Shown here: in pieces, positions 12,101 to 19,058 of the stretch
Layout of the letters: each line of letters starts with the position of its first letter
Numbering within the stretch: position 1 is the stretch's first letter
From: JABSOG01 sp041583135
Lineage (GTDB): Bacteria > Pseudomonadota > Gammaproteobacteria > Enterobacterales > Alteromonadaceae
Length of the DNA: 64,000 nt
NCBI GenBank assembly: GCA_041583135.1
Contig: JBFHGJ010000016.1
Location: forward strand, 6,254-70,253
Direction of reading: 5' to 3'
The notes under the pieces: generated by a model
Databases searched by the model: none
What the model saw: only the letters and a program-made list of their open reading frames with translations
Told to the model about the DNA's origin: nothing
Made by a program: the position numbers and the translations under genes

Positions 12101-14012
12101 GACCATAATAGCCCGTCAGTTCTGATAAGTGCTCGTCGTCGCTGATCACAATAGCGGCGTCGCAGTCGTCGAGTATGTAGTCGATATGTTCGTCCGGTGC
12201 ATTGGGATCGAGTGGAATAAACACCGCGCCACTTTTGGCGATGCCGAGTATTGAGATGACATACGAGATACCGGCTTTAAGGTAAACAGCAATATGTGTA
12301 CCGGGTAATGTGCCAACCTCAATCAGATTGGCAGCAACGGCGTTGAACATCTGACTTAACTGCTGGTAGGTTAGGCTGGTCGAATTGTCTACAAGGGCGA
12401 TTTTTTCAGGCCACTGCTCGGCTGATTGTTCTATGCTGCTGATAAGCTGATGGCTTTGATGAACTACCGACTGCCCTTGAATGAAGGGGGCTAACTGGGC
12501 TTTAAGTTGCGGCTCAAGGACATCGGCCAATAACATAGCCGGATTGTCTAGCACCTGTTGGCAGATAGCCAGATAATAGCCAAGCCAGTTATTGATGGTT
12601 TGCTCTAGGAACAGTGCGTTGTTGTAATAGGCATAGATTTGCCCATCGACGACCTTAAAGGTAATGTCGTACTGCGATTCGATGGCGAAGGTGTTTTCAT
12701 TGTGCGCTTGAATGTCATCGAACAGTTTTACGTCTTGGTCGCTGATATCATACAGGTATTTGACTTGAAACAGCGGAGCGTAGGCGGTCGTTCGCTCCAG
12801 TTGCAGGCTCTCCAGCATCAGGTCGAACGGCATGTCCTGATAGTCAAAGCAGTGTAGGGTATCGCGGTTAACCTGTTGCAGGTATGATTCAAAGGTTTCA
12901 TCGCGATTAAGGCGGCTGCGCAGTGCCAGTTGATTGACAAAGAAGCCTTGGAGTTTATCCAATGCGTGATGATCACGACCAAAAGTATCTACGCCGACAA
13001 CAATATCCTGCTCGGATGTCAACTTAGACAGTAACAGGTTAAGTGTACTCAAATGAAATACGTAAGGTGAAACATTGTAACCTTGTAATCGAGTGTTCAA
13101 CTGTTGATGAAAACCCTTGGGCAGGGCTTTTGCCATAAAGCCATTGGTAAATTGCTGAGTGTTGGGACGTTTTTTATCCAGTGGTAGTGGCAGGTAGCCG
13201 GAAACGTCGGCGAAGTAGTGTTGCCAGTAGGATTTGGCTACTTCAAAACAACCTTGGCTGTGATGGTGGTTTTGCCAGTGGGCAAAATCCGTGTAACGAA
13301 GCGCAGAGGCTGGCGGTATATCGTCAATTTGTTCGACAACCGCACGGTAATTTTGTCGTAATTCATCCAAAAACAACTTTATCGACCAGTCGTCGGTGGC
13401 GATATGATGAAATACCATAAATAGGCTGTAGTGGTGATCCGGCCGTTTAATCAGTCGTGTTCTTAAAGGCAGATCCTGATGGAGATCAAACGGCTGAAGG
13501 CAAACCTCTTTAATGATACGTTGCCGCTCATCTTGACATTGCTGGGGTTCGGCGCTGCTTTGGTCAATAAATTCGTAATCGGCTGGGCGTTTGACGTCGT
13601 AGTGACTAAAGGCACTACCTTGTGCGTCTATGCCATAGACGGTACTGAGGATCGGCTGTTGTTTGAGTACCTGTAACAACGCTTGATGAAAAGCCTGTGG
13701 ATCGAGTGAAGGCTCGATGGTCAATTCTACCGGGAGATTGAAATGAGTCGTATCAGGTTGATATTGATAGAGAAAATATAGGCGCCGCTGGGCAAAAGAA
13801 AGCGCATGGTGTTGCCCGTTGCTATCCGTTTGTGTGATGGCGCTGCTTTTGTAGTTAAGATACGCTATCAGCTGAGGCTTGTACTGTTTGATTTGACTGA
13901 TTAAGGCATCACTTAGTTGGGCATTGGTTGCCGATATACTGAGGTTATTTTCAACCACATCGAGTTTGATGTGATGCTGTTTTAAGTATTCGATTAACTC
14001 ATATAATGCCAT
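3111..14012 (-). CDS. NRPS-A: trimodular non-ribosomal peptide synthetase (dock-C-A-T-C-C'-A-T-C-A-T)
   Basis: The start is the ATG at 14012, preceded by AAAGGTAAC; an upstream in-frame ATG would overlap the hydroxylase gene. The 3633 residues run: TubC-like docking domain (1-55); C1 (motif HHIATDD near 202); A1 (TSGSTGRPKG near 670); T1 (GGDS near 1068); C2 (HHAIIDG near 1280); a truncated C-like segment (about 1705-1925); A2 (about 2104); T2 (GGHS near 2500); C3 (HHIAFDG near 2697); A3 (TSGTTGQPKG near 3175); T3 (GGHS near 3567). Pocket residues read by eye are A1 DAKNAGVDI (unassigned), A2 DLKNLGMDI (unassigned) and A3 DFWNIGMVH, identical to the known threonine code. There is no thioesterase. 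The C-terminus is acidic (DEIERVEF), suited to hand over to a partner's docking domain. It is the last gene of a minus-strand operon, 50 bases after the hydroxylase. Confidence 0.95.
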   Translation of the reverse strand: MALYELIEYLKQHHIKLDVVENNLSISATNAQLSDALISQIKQYKPQLIAYLNYKSSAITQTDSNGQHHALSFAQRRLYFLYQYQPDTTHFNLPVELTIEPSLDPQAFHQALLQVLKQQPILSTVYGIDAQGSAFSHYDVKRPADYEFIDQSSAEPQQCQDERQRIIKEVCLQPFDLHQDLPLRTRLIKRPDHHYSLFMVFHHIATDDWSIKLFLDELRQNYRAVVEQIDDIPPASALRYTDFAHWQNHHHSQGCFEVAKSYWQHYFADVSGYLPLPLDKKRPNTQQFTNGFMAKALPKGFHQQLNTRLQGYNVSPYVFHLSTLNLLLSKLTSEQDIVVGVDTFGRDHHALDKLQGFFVNQLALRSRLNRDETFESYLQQVNRDTLHCFDYQDMPFDLMLESLQLERTTAYAPLFQVKYLYDISDQDVKLFDDIQAHNENTFAIESQYDITFKVVDGQIYAYYNNALFLEQTINNWLGYYLAICQQVLDNPAMLLADVLEPQLKAQLAPFIQGQSVVHQSHQLISSIEQSAEQWPEKIALVDNSTSLTYQQLSQMFNAVAANLIEVGTLPGTHIAVYLKAGISYVISILGIAKSGAVFIPLDPNAPDEHIDYILDDCDAAIVISDDEHLSELTGYYGLTLDIQSLSEYQGSLQAVCFPDIHPHHSAYLLYTSGSTGRPKGVKIAWASLDNLCHWYSRFSEVNQQNNHLLIIAISFDASIKEILSPLMNGAQLVIADIEVFDPDYLLGLIDEHQIAHVNMVPSAAYALLAQDKDNDYRRLSPLRFVAFGGEPLNLAQLTPWLRSKNCQSKIANVYGPTECTDISTAYINDKQHYLTHQQTPIGRPIDNVCAYIVDSHLKLCPPGVVGELLIGGVGVGQGYQNNLDETQSRFIDSEISDTKIYRSGDYCRYDNAGNIHYIGRKDGQIKIRGKRVEIDQINHHIGEFVGNKRSVVQLCRKDGFETLVAFIQGTAEPGQDVETIRAYLQSQLPLYMVPQAFFYLPKFATNANGKTDIKALEQYYVKQKHQTDKSIECQLTPYQQRIAEVWSEVLGTGQIHPNDNFFNIGGDSILSIQMVSTLKSLGFQCSVYDTFKYPQFKRFCDALAEQSHATTDLTAVEYIAPFAQLDEAERKQIDDEYEDAYPLTYLQQGMLFHSELSQSHSLYHDVFAFKLSFSQDFNCQHFVTAIEQVCAQHPSLRTVFDMHSHPRPLQLVKKAPHHDIRVNSLLEQNAEQQHCAIAQTFEQLKATPFDLRHDPLIRFTLNRLNDKTIVLIIDSHHAIIDGWSAALINRQIYENYKAIGQGQTLTPAKASPSVNFSAYVAKQQAAADSENNRLYWQNYLKDAHSTPLAPHKAFDSNEFGTIQVALGNELDQAIADFCQQQALPPKSLFLAAHLGMLALIAGDSKPTTGIVENGRFESVDGAELTGLFLNTLPLYTPLEGQSWQAVMGQLNDLLTEHKAYRDYPFSQMIQNHPQLNIDALFNFINFHVLKPIADEGQLDATVYGDLFEQTNFKLSTTVSGNIDDGFNLALSIGFAASANFLSVLQRLYCQLLLDIIANYHQPKLLLNKPQEQLKAPSRQSTSVDYGMKFSDGFDRDSLKMTVDSCLDLIDIQQASASCRFDADTSIDKKSAMAVHQDTVDNDTVLRFAAQLDHLSPTQIDALFCQISMFYCAISHSAPEQIALQQNSTAPWRSLNQVMALLKAQEYWQQQLTALPSAINLGHKTSPHGTIESVSHSMPDSLTRAIEHTTADHQLTPYALVHSALAVMLSHYSAVDDILIMAQLDADATLLPLRVNCGAQTVAQFFEHIAQVHHLAQRHDSVNLNEPLFDNLMATAHEPLLSLIVLTHNLPPQHIERKLGERHLLLNLAQTHGTLTLQWHYQNHHYDRAKIAQLAEHLERLLHAMTTLSAEQMAHSPKALTMLSQAELTHLIHTLNDSQQHFRTDLSFAQLFETQVIRTPSNLAAAMGQQQLSYTQLNKQANRLAGYLSEQGVGPAARVGVCLPSTTSLIVAIVATLKVGAAYVPMDPDYPAERLHFLIEDAQLSILLCQSMQLESLDSVCKTIPYCAIDTPQFEQLLDTYSDENVRWQEHYDPDAALYMVYTSGSTGQPKGTPVSGKNATNLLSWYIKHYDIQADDRVLVISAIGFDLTQKNLLAPLLAGAGVYFDNALEYQPQNIVNTINEQQITMVNCAPSALYPLIEQAQKQHYLQLSSLRLTLLGGEAIDLAKLRHWLEHVDCQLVNMYGPTECSDIACAYTFTQQDWHATTLPIGKPSANVRLYVLEPQKEGQPARYTLVPFGTPGELYIGGAGVTQGYFNRPLLSDARFVNVSLNDEPAQRLYRTGDLVRWLPEGNLQFLSRVDEQFKLRGQRIEPQEIEQQLASLAPVHSCAVVLTQTKQPQLCAYIVCHKQTSGEPSTQKIRQQLLTRLPAYMVPSLITILPSLPLTPNGKVDRKALAAKPVEVSKHAYCAATTTTEIQLVEIWAEQLEIDPQSLSVKANFFELGGHSLVAVKLINAIRRQFAQQLPLRLVFDCIDLAQMAEVIDAQRYHSEAQPIERCDRSEPLALSSAQQRLWFIHQYQHGSSQYNMPTAFEVDAGFDVAVANEAMNRLVKRHEILRTVYAQNEDGPIQQIRNDIEFNIQVHDLSLSEPQAREQQLAALISQQRHQSFDLSNDLMVRTVFAKTHDSGRGILLFNVHHIAFDGWSKAIMIEEFATQYRSVAQGVSDNIPPLALQYADFAHWQNQQLSAQKIQSSLDYWQTKLQGIPAEHSLPRISRAKAQDRPTGALVSAQLNRQCADKLQQLATTLRMTPFMLLHSALALVLSRHSYSNDIVLGTAVANRTHPSVAPLIGFFVNTLVLRVDTDHSSLSDYLAHVRQVNLEAQSHQDVPFEYLVSQYHSSRNDAATPLFQIMFSMDTNEQRSLELGQTNIRECPLSEVMAKFDLDINAQINQDGISFDWIYNQNFFTEHYIQTLSEHLLTVVTAIVETPSAPLAKVPMLSQAEQAHLLYQLNQPLEAPAQLETIDCCFSAMAQAVPNNIALVFEDQTLSYVQLNQQANRLAHYLQSHKIASNTLVGVCIDRSIDLVVAILAILKAGAAYVPLDPDYPDERLRYLIEDAQLKHILVADDRLNNLSSEVDFATYHPEPSLLEQFSDAEPIKSAEHNEHSLAYVIYTSGTTGQPKGVMQTHKNLTRLFSATQAEFSFNSQDVWCLFHSTAFDFSVWELWGALMHGGKLVIASKQCTVDTHQFADLCLAHGVTVLNQTPSAFALFTDVLIEQRRQPQSMRYIIFGGEALKAHHIMPWSQRFGLTQPQLVNMYGITETTVHASFKRLELSDLDNPSIGTRLNDQSIYLLDEQLNPVPFGAVGEVFIGGAGLAKGYLNRPELTAERFLDNPFALNTTHNARLYRSGDLARRRENGELEYIGRKDRQVKIRGFRIELGEIEYQLSNLESVKAAAVISHTNSTGDQQLVAYVVYHQQTDNQALKQQLQQRLPQHFMPALIIALDHIPLTKNGKIDTGALPTPEVILEKTSYVAPQNDNERLLASLWSELLSLPQEKISTDANFFELGGHSLLLVRLISAIERETSIKLDLRQVFAQPSIRETAQLIQFYIQSHQVEQHFSKSHTDEIERVEF
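8240..8900 (-). other. Truncated condensation-like domain (C') inside NRPS-A, between C2 and A2
   Basis: After the complete C2 domain and a linker of roughly 150 residues, NRPS-A has about 220 residues that match only the second half of a condensation domain. It begins with an EYWQQQL element, continues with TPYALVHSALAVMLSHYS (compare TPFMLLHSALALVLSRHS in C3) and then a run into A2. The N-terminal half carrying HHxxxDG is absent. It cannot catalyse condensation and is either a relic of module recombination or a protein-binding platform. Boundaries are approximate. Confidence 0.7.
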
Positions 14013-14062
14013 GTTGTTACCTTTATTTACCATTGCCCAACGTGATGTTTCAATCAAAAGCG

Positions 14063-15658
14063 TCAATACTGCCAGATACGTGACCCAGATAAGCGATCGC
14101 AAGGGATCTGGCGTTCGCTACAATAGGCCAGCAGTTTGTCCGATTCGATAATTTGCTCGGAGTCTTCGGCGTAGTTTAAGCCCATGAAGTAGTTGAAATA
14201 TGGTTCTAATGCTAAGGCATAGACGTATACCTGTTGCGGATTGAAAATATCAACCAAAGTTTTTGCGGTTTCAAAGCCTGAGCCGTTAAAGCGGCGAGAT
14301 TGGTCCATCTTTCTTGGGATAGGCTTAGTAAAAAACGCGCCATACAACCAACTCATCGGGGCACCGACGCACTCCATGCCGATAAACAGGAAATCGACAT
14401 CGCCGACACTGCGATGAATGTTGCGATACATTTGAGCATCTAAGTTGGATGAGTCTGCGGCAGCGAAGATTTTCTTACCATTGAACTCAAACCACCAAGC
14501 AGTTTTTGAGCGTATATTCAAATCGGCGTGCTCTCCTAGAAATGGAATGGCTCGGATGATCCCCTGGGGCAGATTTATCTGTTCCATGTCGTCCATTTCA
14601 CGGACGTTAAAGCCGATGTTGCTGAGCATTAATTTCAATGATGGGTCGGTGATGGTACCGCTGTTGTTGCGGGGAACTAAGATCGTATCGACTTTATGGC
14701 GCAGCTGTAACAAGGTCTCAAGACAAACATGATCCATATGAGTATGGGTTACGCAGATGTAGTCGATTTTCTCCGGGAGATCGGCAAAGCTTAAAAAGTC
14801 TTCGGCTTGTGCCGTGGTGCGCGAAGGAATGACCGGATCGACCAAAATGCTCAAACCGTCGCTTTCAATACACAAACCCGCATGTCCGATAAAGCGAATT
14901 CTGGAGCCTTGGGTAACTGGCTGGTGTTGTGTGCAGGGGGCTTGTGTGGTCAGCAGTTCGGCTAAATCCAGCCCACCTGTCGATGGAAACTGGGCAAACA
15001 TCGCTTGTATGTCGGCCTTGCTTTTAGGCTGCTGTCTGAGCTGCAAGATATCATTAAGTTGAGGGTTATCGAAAGCCACCTGTAACTGTAGGTGGTTTTC
15101 ATCGGGTAACCTCGGTGTGCTCAACACAAACGGACGCTCGCCGACTTTGGACAACAAACCAAAAGAGATACTCTGGGCTTCCTTGCGGTACAGTGGGCTG
15201 AGGTAAAGCAGGCCCTCAATCAAACGGGCAAAACCGTTGTGATTCTCATTGTAGACCAGTTCGATATAACCAGAGAGTATCTCGTCGATGTGATGATACT
15301 CCTTTTCCAACGCGTAGCCGTCGGCATTTTGTTCCAAAAAGTCATTGAGGCGAGTAAACGCGTCTTTGATTTGATGGTAATGTTGATACTCGGTCTCCAG
15401 CGTGTCGAGCAGTCGCTTGACATCCTCGACCTGATCAACCGTACAATTGACAAAGCTACCGCCGGTCAGTTGTTTACTCTTATTGGCGGTAACGTGCAAT
15501 TGAGCATTTTTGACGAAGGATTTCATCAAGCCGGTAATGCGCTTGGAAAAGATCAACGCCGACTGAATTGGCGGCAACATATATGGCCAGGCATACCAGT
15601 TGTGGATCAACGGCTCAAAATATACTTCTTCTTTTAGGTAATATAGTTGGTCAGTCAT
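14063..15658 (-). CDS. CmlA-type diiron beta-hydroxylase acting on carrier-bound amino acid
   Basis: This 531-residue protein has an N-terminal domain with the signature LKEEVYFEPLIHNWYAWP, followed by a metallo-beta-lactamase fold. The metal motif HTHMDH lies at residues 305-310, GEH puts a Glu at about 376, and AADSS puts an Asp at about 402. In the chloramphenicol-pathway enzyme CmlA, as I recall, His305, His307, Asp309, His310, Glu377 and Asp403 bind the diiron centre, so length and ligand spacing match closely. CmlA relatives hydroxylate the beta-carbon of an amino acid held on a peptidyl carrier protein. The ATG at 15658 is chosen because GAGG precedes it and the family N-terminus starts there. 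It lies 40 bases after the carbamoyltransferase and 50 before NRPS-A. Substrate is not decidable here; NRPS-A module 2 is a candidate by proximity. Confidence 0.85.
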   Translation of the reverse strand: MTDQLYYLKEEVYFEPLIHNWYAWPYMLPPIQSALIFSKRITGLMKSFVKNAQLHVTANKSKQLTGGSFVNCTVDQVEDVKRLLDTLETEYQHYHQIKDAFTRLNDFLEQNADGYALEKEYHHIDEILSGYIELVYNENHNGFARLIEGLLYLSPLYRKEAQSISFGLLSKVGERPFVLSTPRLPDENHLQLQVAFDNPQLNDILQLRQQPKSKADIQAMFAQFPSTGGLDLAELLTTQAPCTQHQPVTQGSRIRFIGHAGLCIESDGLSILVDPVIPSRTTAQAEDFLSFADLPEKIDYICVTHTHMDHVCLETLLQLRHKVDTILVPRNNSGTITDPSLKLMLSNIGFNVREMDDMEQINLPQGIIRAIPFLGEHADLNIRSKTAWWFEFNGKKIFAAADSSNLDAQMYRNIHRSVGDVDFLFIGMECVGAPMSWLYGAFFTKPIPRKMDQSRRFNGSGFETAKTLVDIFNPQQVYVYALALEPYFNYFMGLNYAEDSEQIIESDKLLAYCSERQIPCDRLSGSRIWQY

Positions 15659-15698
15659 AATATTGGACCTCAGTTTCCAAATGCAGATGAATAGCGGA

Positions 15699-17264
15699 TT
15701 AGGCTGCTCTGAGCAGGTAGCATTTGTCGCCGACGACAAACCCGTCCAAGCCGTGTTGCTTGGTATATTTAACCAAATCACTCATACGGTTGATAAAGCC
15801 ATAGCCATTGAAGTTCAGTGAGGTGTTACATAGAACACCAAAGTCGGTTCGTTGCTTAAAAGCCTGTAACAGCGCATACATTTGCGGGTTAGTGCTGTGG
15901 CTGACAGATTGGGTGCGAGCAGAGCCGTCAACATGGGTCACCGCTTGGAGCTTGTCTGTGAGCACTTTTTGAAAAAATAACATGTACGGACTTGGGCCGT
16001 GATGTTGAAAATGGATGTCCATATCTTCTTCTAGGCACATTGGGGCGATGGGTCGGAAGCCCTCGCGGTTTTTGATCTTATTTAAGCGCGCCAGCATGTC
16101 TTTGCTAAACGGAGCCGCGATAATCGAGCGATTGCCCAGTGCTCTTGGGCCGATTTCGTATTTTCCTTGAACCCAGCCGAGCACCTTTTCTTGTTGCAAA
16201 TGCTCGGCGATGGTGTGGTTATTGGCAACTGTGATATCAAAATCGCTTAAGTCTGCGTCATCATAAATAAACGCTTCACCAGCATATACGCTCCACTGTA
16301 TCTTAGCATTGTTGGTGTAATAGAACTGGGCATCAACTGCCGTGCCTATGGCTACGCCAGAGTCGTCAGGACAAGGCGGTACAAATACATCTTCGAACAA
16401 ACCACTGGCGACCCAATCACTGTTCCAGTCACAGTTTAAACCGCAACCACCACCAATCAACAGCGGCAATCCTTCTGTGAGGTGGGTTTTGGCAAACTGG
16501 TGAAAACGGGCGAAAAGGTTGTCGGAAAAACAGCGGGCGAATTGCTTAAACTCAGCAGACTCGACGCCGATATTAAAATAACCGCAATCTTGCAGATCCC
16601 CTTTGTCCATCGTCAGCAGGATTTTTTCTTGGGCGAGAATTCTATCTATTAGCGCTTGATCTGACTCACTTGCTGGGCCTGGTTGCCCATAACTGCAAAG
16701 CGCCATCAATTTGCCGGCGTCATTGAGTCGGAACTGGCCACTGTTGACTGGAAACGATGGATCTGCCAAGCCATAGATAAAGCCGTATTTACCGCCGGGA
16801 TAACTGACAACTTCGCCGATTTTACTGATATTGACGTTTTCATCGATGCGATAAAAGGCGCCAAAAGTGCCTTCCCATATCAGCGCGTAACAAGGTTTTC
16901 CTTGAGGGAAGGGAGACATACCATAAGCGGCCATAATGTGGGCGCGCTCATGAGAAGATGAAAACGTTTTAACGGTTTTGCCGAGAAAGTTTTGTGTTGA
17001 TACCTTGATGGTATCTGTACCTTCACCATAATAACCGCCTTCGATGGGTTCGCTGACTGAGTGCCAGCCTTTCGTCCAACCGGAGTTGGCAATGACATCT
17101 GGAATAGAGTCTAAATATTGCATACAACGAATGTTTAAACTTGGGGTCATTACTTCATATCTTGGCCAGCTGTCTTTTTCTGCTTCAATTGAAAACTTCA
17201 GTGTGCCGTCTTCGAGGTAGGCGATGTGGCCGTTATGACCGGATTTATAGCACATTATCTTCAT
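15699..17264 (-). CDS. NodU/CmcH/TobZ-family O-carbamoyltransferase
   Basis: This 521-residue enzyme should transfer a carbamoyl group from carbamoyl phosphate to a hydroxyl through a carbamoyl-adenylate, as established for TobZ and CmcH. The N-terminal Kae1-like part has HERAH at 105-109 (the HxxxH metal site), GGGCGLNCDWN and DDSGVAIGTA. The C-terminal part has the family hallmark GPRALGNRS near 371 and NTSLNFNGYGFINR near the end. Length is slightly below that of NodU. It is the first gene of the minus-strand operon, 40 bases before the CmlA-type hydroxylase. That suggests it caps the hydroxyl made by its neighbour, although Ser, Thr or Tyr hydroxyls are alternatives. The ribosome binding site for the ATG at 17264 is weak; a second ATG lies three codons in. 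Confidence 0.88.
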   Translation of the reverse strand: MKIMCYKSGHNGHIAYLEDGTLKFSIEAEKDSWPRYEVMTPSLNIRCMQYLDSIPDVIANSGWTKGWHSVSEPIEGGYYGEGTDTIKVSTQNFLGKTVKTFSSSHERAHIMAAYGMSPFPQGKPCYALIWEGTFGAFYRIDENVNISKIGEVVSYPGGKYGFIYGLADPSFPVNSGQFRLNDAGKLMALCSYGQPGPASESDQALIDRILAQEKILLTMDKGDLQDCGYFNIGVESAEFKQFARCFSDNLFARFHQFAKTHLTEGLPLLIGGGCGLNCDWNSDWVASGLFEDVFVPPCPDDSGVAIGTAVDAQFYYTNNAKIQWSVYAGEAFIYDDADLSDFDITVANNHTIAEHLQQEKVLGWVQGKYEIGPRALGNRSIIAAPFSKDMLARLNKIKNREGFRPIAPMCLEEDMDIHFQHHGPSPYMLFFQKVLTDKLQAVTHVDGSARTQSVSHSTNPQMYALLQAFKQRTDFGVLCNTSLNFNGYGFINRMSDLVKYTKQHGLDGFVVGDKCYLLRAA

Positions 17265-18041
17265 TGTTGTTGCACTCTATTCCTAATTGTTATTATCCAA
17301 AAAAAATTATGACTTAATAATGCTATTCAATATCAATGTATTGGTTACAAAAAGTGACATTAAATAAGGTTGTTATAAATAAATCATATTAAATTGCTAT
17401 TCGTAGGTTATTTCTTTTGTGTTCAAAGATACATATTATTTACGCAGTAGAATCTGATGTCGGCGTTTCAGTGTGAACGCATCATTCTCGAATCTCAATG
17501 TTATAAAAATACTTTAATATCATGAAGATAATTTTAATGAACAAAGGTGTAATTATATTCCATACGTCAACGAGGTGATATTCGAAAGCGGAAACAATAA
17601 TGCCACTACTGATATAACTGTTCAATGCTTCTGTAAAATATCTTTAAATTTAATAAATTATATTTAATAACTTATAAAATATTGCTTTTGTTATAAATTA
17701 CCTGAATATTATGTTAGTGTTGGCAAAAACTCACATGGCCCCTAGGTAGGGTATTGTCTGTAATGGAAAAATTATGCCGGTATTGTGAGCGTGAGGACGT
17801 CAAATTTTTAGGGGAGGAACTGGGTAAAATATTGTGATTTTGATGATAATCGGTATTGGAAGATTTAGCTGTATGGTTTTAAAGTAACTTTGTCTATGCC
17901 AGTTTTGCACGGGATTTCTCTACCACCTTATATCTACTTTAGTCATCTATCAATTAACAAATGTTCCTAAGTTCAATTATTTCGTGTTGGTTATTTAGCC
18001 TTGAAAATAAGTACAACAGCATTGGCAAAGGTGATTTACAA
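17265..18041. promoter_or_regulatory. AT-rich divergent control region between the two NRPS transcription units
   Basis: These 777 bases separate the minus-strand operon from the plus-strand one and contain no convincing gene. The stretch is clearly richer in A and T than the flanking genes (for example 17640-17715). It should hold both promoters. A weak sigma-70-like -10 (TATTAT, 17707-17712) is visible for the plus strand, and CCCTAGGTAGGG (17740-17751) is a short imperfect palindrome that could bind a regulator. A 24-codon frame (17763-17837) exists but lacks support. No regulator gene is encoded in the cluster, so control probably comes from elsewhere. Confidence 0.55.
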
Positions 18042-18998
18042 ATGTTCCATTTTCATTTCCGTCGGAGTCGGCGTATCTTATTACGAGTGATTTGGCGCGT
18101 TATCGCGTTTGTGTATTCAAATATCGGCCTCATGCTCAAGCGTCTAGGCAGAGTGGGTAAGCAGTTGAGTGAAGTTGCATTGCAGCTGAATATTCGCAGC
18201 GGTGATACCACCAGCCCATTTCTACGAGAGAGCGATATTTTCCTTGTCACTTACCCTCGTTCTGGTACAACCTGGATGCAGATGATCCTCTATCAAATGA
18301 CCTCTGAAGGGGATGTGGATTTTGACCATATCTCGGCAGTATCTCCGTGGTATGAGCGCGCCGTACTGGCTGCAAAAATGTCCTCACAAGCACTTGAAAA
18401 CCTTCCAGAGCCACGAGTATTCAAATGTCACCTCCGCTTCGATGAAGTGCCTAAGACTAACGGCAAATATATCTATGTGATGCGTGACGGCATGGATGTC
18501 GCTGTCTCTTATTACCATCATTATCGCTATTTTGGCTATCAAGGCAGCTTCGACGAATTCTATCAACACAAGTTTCTCACTGGCAACGTCCCTAATGGTC
18601 GTTGGTTCACTCATGTTAAACAGTGGCGTGAGAATAAAGACGGTCTAGATGTTTTGTATATCAACTATCGGGAGCTCAAAGAAGATCTGATGGCAACATT
18701 GCGTAAGATTGGCGAGTTCTGTCAGTTGCAGCTCAGTGAAGATAAATATGCCGAAGTGGCGAAGCGAGCCGACTTTACCTTCATGAAACAGTATCAGGAA
18801 AAGTTCGACCATGGTACTGAGATGCTTTGGGAGCTTGAAATGGAACTGCAACAACGACGTGAAGAATTCACTCGACAACTTGCCAGCTTTGAGGGCGATT
18901 TCATTCGTCATGGCAAGATAGGTGAAGGTCAACAAACGCTCAGTGCCGAACAGCGCAAGCAGTTCGATGCGATGAAGCTACGGTATCAAATCGATTAG
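18042..18998 (+). CDS. PAPS-dependent sulfotransferase
   Basis: This 318-residue protein has the 5'-phosphosulfate loop TYPRSGTTW at 70-78 and the 3'-phosphate segment YVMRDGMDVAVSYYHH near 146-161, both typical of the Sulfotransfer_1 family. It should move sulfate from PAPS to a hydroxyl. Its N-terminus (FHFRRSRRILLRVIWRVIAF) is basic and hydrophobic, which suggests association with the inner membrane. The ATG at 18042 is preferred because AAAGGTGA precedes it; an in-frame ATG at 17961 has no ribosome binding site. It is the first gene of the plus-strand operon, 60 bases before NRPS-B. A tyrosine phenol or a hydroxylated side chain of the peptide is a likely target, since NRPS-B and NRPS-C each have a Tyr-type module. 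Target assignment is inference. Confidence 0.88.
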   Translation: MFHFHFRRSRRILLRVIWRVIAFVYSNIGLMLKRLGRVGKQLSEVALQLNIRSGDTTSPFLRESDIFLVTYPRSGTTWMQMILYQMTSEGDVDFDHISAVSPWYERAVLAAKMSSQALENLPEPRVFKCHLRFDEVPKTNGKYIYVMRDGMDVAVSYYHHYRYFGYQGSFDEFYQHKFLTGNVPNGRWFTHVKQWRENKDGLDVLYINYRELKEDLMATLRKIGEFCQLQLSEDKYAEVAKRADFTFMKQYQEKFDHGTEMLWELEMELQQRREEFTRQLASFEGDFIRHGKIGEGQQTLSAEQRKQFDAMKLRYQID

Positions 18999-19058
18999 CT
19001 GTTTTAACTATCCGATGTGTGTGGCAACAATAAGAAATCCTATTAAGAGGCAGACTCT

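Noticed and set aside
14013..14102. Thirty-codon N-terminal extension of NRPS-A
   Set aside because: It overlaps the end of the hydroxylase gene, has no ribosome binding site and precedes the natural start of the docking domain; AAAGGTAAC sits before the ATG at 14012.
15659..15781. Forty-one-codon extension of the CmlA-type hydroxylase
   Set aside because: It overlaps the carbamoyltransferase coding sequence, and the family N-terminus begins at the later ATG with GAGG upstream.
17763..17837. Small frame of 24 codons (MEKLCRYC...) in the divergent region
   Set aside because: No clear ribosome binding site, no recognisable peptide family, and frames of this length arise by chance in AT-rich DNA.
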